In this document: positions 59,201 through 64,000 of the stretch, in pieces
How the letters are laid out: each line of letters starts with the position of its first letter
Numbering within the stretch: position 1 is the stretch's first letter
From: Hevea brasiliensis
Taxonomy: Eukaryota; Streptophyta; Magnoliopsida; Malpighiales; Euphorbiaceae
DNA: 64,000 nucleotides
Assembly: GCF_030052815.1 (NCBI RefSeq)
Contig: NC_079502.1
Location: 33,782,050 to 33,846,049, forward strand
Reading direction: 5' to 3'
Translations under genes and position numbers: made by a program
The notes under the pieces: model-generated
Database searches by the model: none
Told to the model about the DNA's origin: nothing
What the model saw: only the letters and a program-made list of their open reading frames with translations

Positions 59201-59785
59201 ACATCATGCATGATGTCATGGATGATGTCACCAATTTCTACTTTTCCTTTTTCTTCTTTTTTTTTATTTATTTTTCCCTTTGTTCTTTAATTTAATTCTG
59301 GATTCCAAAATTTTCTTTTCTCTGATTTTATTGGACAGTTAGGTCAGGAGTCAGCTCTAGGGGTAAATTGACCAAATTGCCCCTCGCTGGTTTGACCTGG
59401 TTTGCAAATAATTCAATATTTCTTCCGGATCCCTAACCTAATTATTTGACTAGCTTAACAATTCTTTTTCATGATTTTCTCTTTTCCACTATGTTCGCAA
59501 TAGTCCTAAGGACCGCAGCGTCATATTTTACGGTTCAAAATTTGAGTTTAAATCGACTTCGCAATCCTTCTCGAGAAGGTCACCCATCGCTGTGACTCTC
59601 GACTCATTTAACTTCTTATGTTCTGTTTTTCTTATTTATACTTAACCAATTGACAATTACTAATTATTTGTGTTCAGGGCTTATCTAGTTGTCTTAAGTG
59701 CAGTTCTAATCCCCTTAATTGTCCGGACAGACTCCGGTCACCGAAGTAGTGAAATATACCAGGCTATACAAATAGGGGTGTTACA
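56255..59785 (-). repeat. L 3' LTR (3,531 bp)
   Basis: In window orientation it begins TGTCACACCTTACCCC and ends AATAGGGGTGTTACA. It is related to LTR C. It holds the hairpin ACTGAGT/ACTCAGT (56987-57006), GCTAGCTAGC (57236-57245), the perfect palindrome TGACATCATGCATGATGTCA (59199-59218) and the start-of-LTR inverted repeat near 59722-59743. No gene. Confidence 0.92.
59199..59218. promoter_or_regulatory. Perfect 20-nt TGACATCATG palindrome in L
   Basis: TGACATCATGCATGATGTCA is fully palindromic, and a further GATGATGTCA half-site follows it. It is the best example of the conserved U3 palindrome; the partial 5' LTR has a shortened version near 63266-63284. Confidence 0.5.
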
Positions 59786-59800
59786 ATTCTCTCCCCTTAA
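59786..59800 (-). other. L polypurine tract
   Basis: On the element strand TTAAGGGGAGAGAAT precedes the 3' LTR directly; plus-strand primer. Confidence 0.88.
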
Positions 59801-60026
59801 AATAAATTTCATCTTGAAATTTTACCTGGTATCAATCTCTGAACAGCTATGGGTGTTGTCTCTTCATATTCTGCTCTCGTTCCCAAGTAGCTTCTTGACC
59901 CAAATGATGGTTCCACAGCACTTTCACTAACGGGATTTGCTTGTTTCATAGCTGCTTCACCTCATAAGCCAGAATCTCAATGGGTTCTTCCTCATATGTG
60001 AGTTTTAGATTCACTTCAATGGATAA
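59801..60026 (-). pseudogene. L integrase tail remnant
   Basis: The minus strand reads NLKLTYEEEPIEILAYEVKQ, then a stop, then NKQIPLVKVLWNHH and EATWEREQNMK. This is the chromodomain-like end of integrase. It is joined directly to RNase H sequence ending HERNYP, so the deletion removed the catalytic centre of both enzymes. Confidence 0.8.
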
Positions 60027-60960
60027 TTCCTCTCATGCGGTTTCAGCTGGCGTAATGCATAGGCAATGACATTTCGATCTTACATCAATACACAGCCTAA
60101 CCCATTGTGAGAAGCATCACTATAAACTGTATATTCTTTACCCGGTGTAGGTAAAGTCAGGACTGGAGCCTCAATCAAACACCTCTTCAATTCATCAAAA
60201 CTCTGCTGGCATTTATCCATCCATTGGAATTTCACATCTTTTCGAAGTAACTTAGTCAATGGAGATGCCAACATGGAGAATCCCTTCACAAATCGACGGT
60301 AGTATCCAGCTAAACCTAGAAAACTGTGAATCTCCGTGATATTTTTGGGTGGCCTCCAATTAAGGAAAGCTTCTATCTTACTTGGATCTACCTTGATACC
60401 CTCTACTGATACTACATGTCCCAAGAAGGATATTTCCTTTAGCCAAAATTCACACTTCAACAATTTGGCGTATAGCTGTTTCTCCCTCAAAGTCTGCAGT
60501 ACAATCCGCAGATGTCTATCATGCTCTTCTGCACTCCTCGAATAGTCCAATATATCATCTATGAATATCACAACAAACTGGTCAAGGTATGGTCTGAAGG
60601 TAGTGTTCATCAGATCCATAAAAGCAGCCGGAGCATTAGTTAACCCGATTGCATGACCAAGAACTCATAATGGCCATAGCGGGTTCTGAAGGCAGTTTTA
60701 GGAATACTCTGCTCTTACACTTTCAGCTGATAATAACCTGATCTCATATCAATTTTGGAGAACACAGCTGCACCCCTCAACTGATCAAACAAGTCATCAA
60801 TGCAGGGCAATGGATATCTATTCTTTATTGTCACCTTATTCAACTGCCGATAGTCAATGCATAAGCGGAGAGTACCATCTTTCTTCTTAACAAACAACAC
60901 TGGCGCTTCCGAAGGTGACACACTAGGGCGGATAAAGCCCTTGTAAAGCAGCTCTTATAA
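60027..60960 (-). pseudogene. L reverse transcriptase and start of RNase H, decayed
   Basis: Minus-strand frames give [54 protein letters not shown], then a stop, [14 protein letters not shown] and a frameshift. A second open frame (60619-60080) reads [15 protein letters not shown], the catalytic FIDD in [65 protein letters not shown] and NGLGCVLM. So RT is almost complete in two pieces with FIDD intact, while RNase H retains only its first Asp (YSDAS). It is not functional. Confidence 0.9.
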
Positions 60961-61640
60961 CTACACTTTTAACTCTTTCAATTCTGTAGGTGCCATTCTA
61001 TATGGTGTTATGGAGATTGGGTCCACACCAAGCATTACATCAATCTCAAAATGCACTTCTCTTTCTAGAGGTAATCCTGGCAATTCATCAAGAAACACAT
61101 CCGGAAAGTCACATACAGTAGAGATGTCCCTCAGTGTTGGACTCCCCACTTGGGTGTCTATCACATGTGCCAAATATGCTTCACACCCCTTTCTGATCAT
61201 CCTTCTGGCTAGTGCAGCCGAAATGATGTTTGATGGCAGTAAATGCCTCTCCCCATGTATTACCACATCACCGAACAGAGGGAGAACCAAAGTGACTGTC
61301 TTCAGTCTACAGTCAATCATGGCGTGATGTCTGGCTAACCAATCCATGCCCAAGATAATATTATAATCTCTGAAGGGCATTTCAATCAAATCTGATAGAA
61401 AAACATGTCCTTGGATCACCAAAGGACAGTCTCTATAGATTCTGTTGACCCGAACCTCTTGTCCTAACGGACTAGTTACTAGCACTTCAAAATCCATTTT
61501 GACACACAGAACAGCAAGTGAACTGACTATGCTAGCACTAACATATGAGTGGGTTGAACCTGGATCAAACAACACAAATACTTCTTGATCAGAGATAGAG
61601 AATGTACTGGCTACAACATCGGAAGTCTCAGCCTCTTCTC
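60961..61640 (-). pseudogene. L protease and linker
   Basis: An open minus-strand frame of 204 residues from a likely internal Met. It has VLFDPGSTHSYVSASI at the active site (DPG), DFEVLVTSPLGQEVRVNRIY, RDCPLVIQGHVFLSDLIEMP, YNIILGMDWLARHHAMIDC, then the linker [17 protein letters not shown] and DFPDVFLDELPGLP leading to RT. It is very similar to the D protease. Upstream, stops separate it from gag. Confidence 0.9.
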
Positions 61641-62240
61641 ACTATCTCATCATATAAACCCTGGCTGAAGCACTTCCTTGTGCTAACTGACCAACAGTAC
61701 CCTGACTGCCAGAAGCAGTGCCTCTACCTCTGCCTCTTCCTCTGCCAACCGATTGTGAACCTCTAGGAGCAGGACTCTGAATAGATCCTTCTGCAGTCGT
61801 AGGAGCTGGACCAAATCTAGGAGCACTAGTGCAGTCTTTTGCAATACGGCCCTTGCCTCCACAGTTAAAACAGGCTCCTATTGCCCAATATCATTCTCCC
61901 CCATGAATCTTGCCACAAGTCTCATAAGGGCGGGCAGGATATGAACCCCTGCTCAACTGCTGACTAGACCTAGGGGGTCTCTGTTCAGATAATCTGCCCC
62001 TTCCAAACCTTTCACCTCGACCTCTGCTAAGTCCCCCAAATTTCTTCCTCTTCCTAGAAGTACCACTAGGACTTTTCTCTACTAACTTTTTCCCCTTGTC
62101 TTTCTCTGATTTTTCAGCTTTTTCTGATTTTTCTTTTGTTGGGGTCACTTCTGATTCAATTCTCTCCAACTCAAGTGCTTGAGAAATGAGTTTTGAAAAA
62201 TTACTGTGTCTAAATCCCACTACTTGCATCCTTAAATTGT
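61641..62240 (-). pseudogene. L gag C-terminal half
   Basis: The minus strand reads LRMQVVGFRHSNFSKLISQA, LELERIESEV, a Lys/Glu-rich segment, then RGRGERFGRGRLSEQRPPRS. Next is the zinc region CGKIHGGE and a CCHC-like CFNCGGKGRIAKDC, in which the His is replaced by Arg. At least one stop lies between these. The capsid N-terminus is missing: the frame starts at the deletion junction with LTR sequence near 62240, so the apparent Met there is not a real start. Confidence 0.82.
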
Positions 62241-63840
62241 GCTTCATGAAAGTTTTAGGTCTATATGTCAGCTTTCCACTGGTAAAATTTTAGGTCATTT
62301 AGACCTACTTAGCCCAAGTAATGGCCAAATGAATAAATATTGTTCATTTGGTCATTTTTGGTACAAGTCAGATTGCCAATTCCAGATTTGGTCAATTTGT
62401 TCACTAGGTTTTAGTCACTTTTTGGGCATGATTCCTAAATAAAAAATGTTTCATTTTGTGTCTATTTTCATTCTCAATTGGCCTCATACCAGTTGGACTT
62501 GTAAATTTTCAGTTTCAATCCCTGAAAAGGACCTTGGTCCTGCTGCCTACAGCATGACCCTAAGCAATCCGAATTTGCATTTGGTTCCAACACTTCTAAC
62601 ATACTCCAATTGGTCACAAATGCCCATTTCTCAGCTCAAACTAGGTCAAGCACATTATTTAACAATTTCTCACATTTTTCCTCCCAAAATCCTAGGTGCC
62701 AAACCCTAATTCACATATTTGTTGTATTTAACTAATTTCAAGAATACTAGCATTACTTCTATACTCATGCAAGCTTACCTACACTATTTATTCAATCAAA
62801 TTCATACATTATCATCACAACCCTAGCTGGCCAAATTTTTCCTCTAGTCCTCCTACAATTATGTTCTTTTTATTTTTAAGTTAATTTCTAAGCTACTTGA
62901 ACCAAAAACATAGAGATTAAACTAAGAAATGGAAGTTTGCTCACTAACCTCAAACTTTGATTTTCAATCTTCAATTCCCTTCTTGTTTTCTTTTTTCTTT
63001 CTTGCTCAAGCTTCTTCTCAAGTTAGGTTATCAAGTTCTAATGGAGAAATTTAGGGAATTTAAGGTTTAATTGGTGGGTTCGAAAGCTTGAGTGCAAGCT
63101 TCCATGGTGTTTTGGTGAGGGAGAGGGAGAGAGAAAGGTGGACGATAAGGCTAGTGAAGAAGAAGACTTTTAATTTTTTTTTTCTCTCTCTTTTCTTTTC
63201 TTTTTTATGTCTTTAGGAAGACAACAAATTATCTAAATTTTATTATTAATTTTTTTTAGTGTTTATGATGTCATGCATGATGTCACCAATTTCTACTTTT
63301 CCTTTTTCTTCCTTTTTTTTTTATTTTTTTTACCTTTGTTCTTTAATTTAATTCTCGATTTTGAAATTTTCTTTTCTTCAATTTTATTAGACAGTTAGGT
63401 CAGGAGTCAGCTCTAGGGGTAAATTGACCAAATTACTCCTCGTCGATTCAACCCGGTTTGCAAATAATTCAATATTTCTTCAGGATCCCTGACCTAATTA
63501 TTTGACTGGCTTAACAATTCTTTTTCATGATTTTCTCTTTTCCACTATGTTCGCAATAGTCCTAAGGACCGCAGCGTCACATTTTATGGTTCGAAATTTG
63601 AGTTTAAATCGACTTCGCAATCCTTCCCAAGAAGGTCACCCATTGCTATGACTCTCGGCTCATTTAACTTCTTATGTTCTGTTTTTCTTATTTACACTTA
63701 ACTAATTGAAAATTACTAATTATTATCTTTAGGGCTTATCTAGTTTTCTTAAGTGTGGTTCTAATCCCCTTAATTGTCCAGACCGACTCCGGTCACCGGA
63801 ATAGTGAAATATACCAGGCTATATAAATAGGGGTGTTGCA
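62241..63840 (-). repeat. L 5' LTR remnant (about 1,600 bp)
   Basis: Collinear with the U3 half of the 3' LTR (about 58185-59785). The R/U5 side is lost together with the PBS. It ends GGGGTGTTGCA at 63840, followed by the TSD ttgta. Similarity to the 3' LTR is about 95% by eye. Confidence 0.9.
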
Positions 63841-64000
63841 TTGTAAAAAAGGGATTATGATCCGATAAGGGGCATTTTGGTGAATTCACTTTAAGAGTTG
63901 ATTTTTGACCAAAATGTCAATTTAAGTAAATGAAAATAATAAATTGAATTATGAATAAATTTCTGAGGAAAAATTCAAGTAAAAATGTGTAAGGGGAAAT
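63841..64000 (+). mobile_element. LTR 'K', continuation to window end
   Basis: It begins with the second ttgta TSD of L and continues K. It contains AAGGGGCATTTTGG and TTGATTTTTGACC, blocks shared by the U3 regions of the other gypsy LTRs here, which supports K being a gypsy LTR. The window ends inside it. Confidence 0.7.

Larger units (their letters stand above)
56255..63840 (-). mobile_element. Ty3/gypsy element 'L', two large deletions (7,586 bp)
   Basis: A minus-strand element with both outer ends and the TSD ttgta (56250-56254 and 63841-63845), inserted in K. The 3' LTR is complete (56255-59785). The interior keeps integrase tail, early RNase H, RT, protease and gag C-terminus. One deletion removed most of RNase H and integrase (junction near 60026). 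Another removed the gag start, PBS and about half of the 5' LTR (junction near 62240). Since the outer ends and TSD are intact but the PBS is gone, the second deletion arose after insertion. Confidence 0.93.

Noticed and set aside
59023..59295. 90-codon plus-strand frame in the L 3' LTR ending in a Phe-rich tract
   Set aside because: It is translated from T-rich DNA in an LTR and altered in the partner LTR; no support as a gene.

Overview
The window is pure plant repeat DNA. I see no host gene, tRNA, rRNA or CRISPR array. About 64 kb is built almost entirely of LTR retrotransposons, mostly one large Ty3/gypsy lineage whose LTRs are 3.0-4.2 kb long, plus one Ty1/copia element and one probable LTR of another family. 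The elements have 5-bp target-site duplications (TSDs), a primer-binding site (PBS) for initiator tRNA-Met (TGGTATCAGAGC), the order gag-pro-RT-RNaseH-INT, and an integrase tail resembling a chromovirus chromodomain. This indicates gene-poor heterochromatin of a flowering plant, probably a woody eudicot; a Euphorbiaceae host such as rubber tree is only a guess. The letters A-M below are my own labels.

Layout. The outermost visible element is F (minus strand), whose gag fragment and 5' LTR lie at about 32.8-35.4 kb. It is broken on both sides by insertions within insertions. Leftwards the order is F > M (unrelated LTR) > A (gypsy LTR) > E1 (full gypsy element, 2236-30956) > C (solo LTR, 13081-27238) > D (two-LTR element, 15396-26073); a second solo LTR, B, also sits in E1 (8079-11720). 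Rightwards the order is F > G (copia, minus) > I (gypsy, minus) > J (gypsy, plus) > K (LTR start) > L (gypsy, minus, 56255-63840); a solo LTR, H, sits in the copia LTR (36853-41018). E1, B, C, D, H and L each have both ends and matching TSDs (aaatg, tgcca, gaatt, gttaa, aatta, ttgta). The other boundaries are seen from one side only.

Coding content. E1 is the only element with all domains recognisable (gag, zinc knuckles, protease, RT, RNase H, integrase). It is split by B and C and carries nonsense and frameshift mutations, many of them C-to-T or G-to-A. I keeps an integrase. L keeps gag, protease and RT but has lost most of RNase H and integrase. D and J have very short internal regions between giant LTRs and look non-autonomous. 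No element can encode a complete polyprotein.

Most notable observations: (1) a 74-bp phase-0 intron-like interruption at the same integrase codon in E1 and I; (2) an RNA-type hairpin in every gypsy LTR whose two arms co-vary between copies; (3) LTR interiors built of diverged units of about 200 bp; (4) several conserved palindromes in the LTRs; (5) two six-deep nesting chains; (6) a phase-perfect 47-bp minisatellite in solo LTR H.
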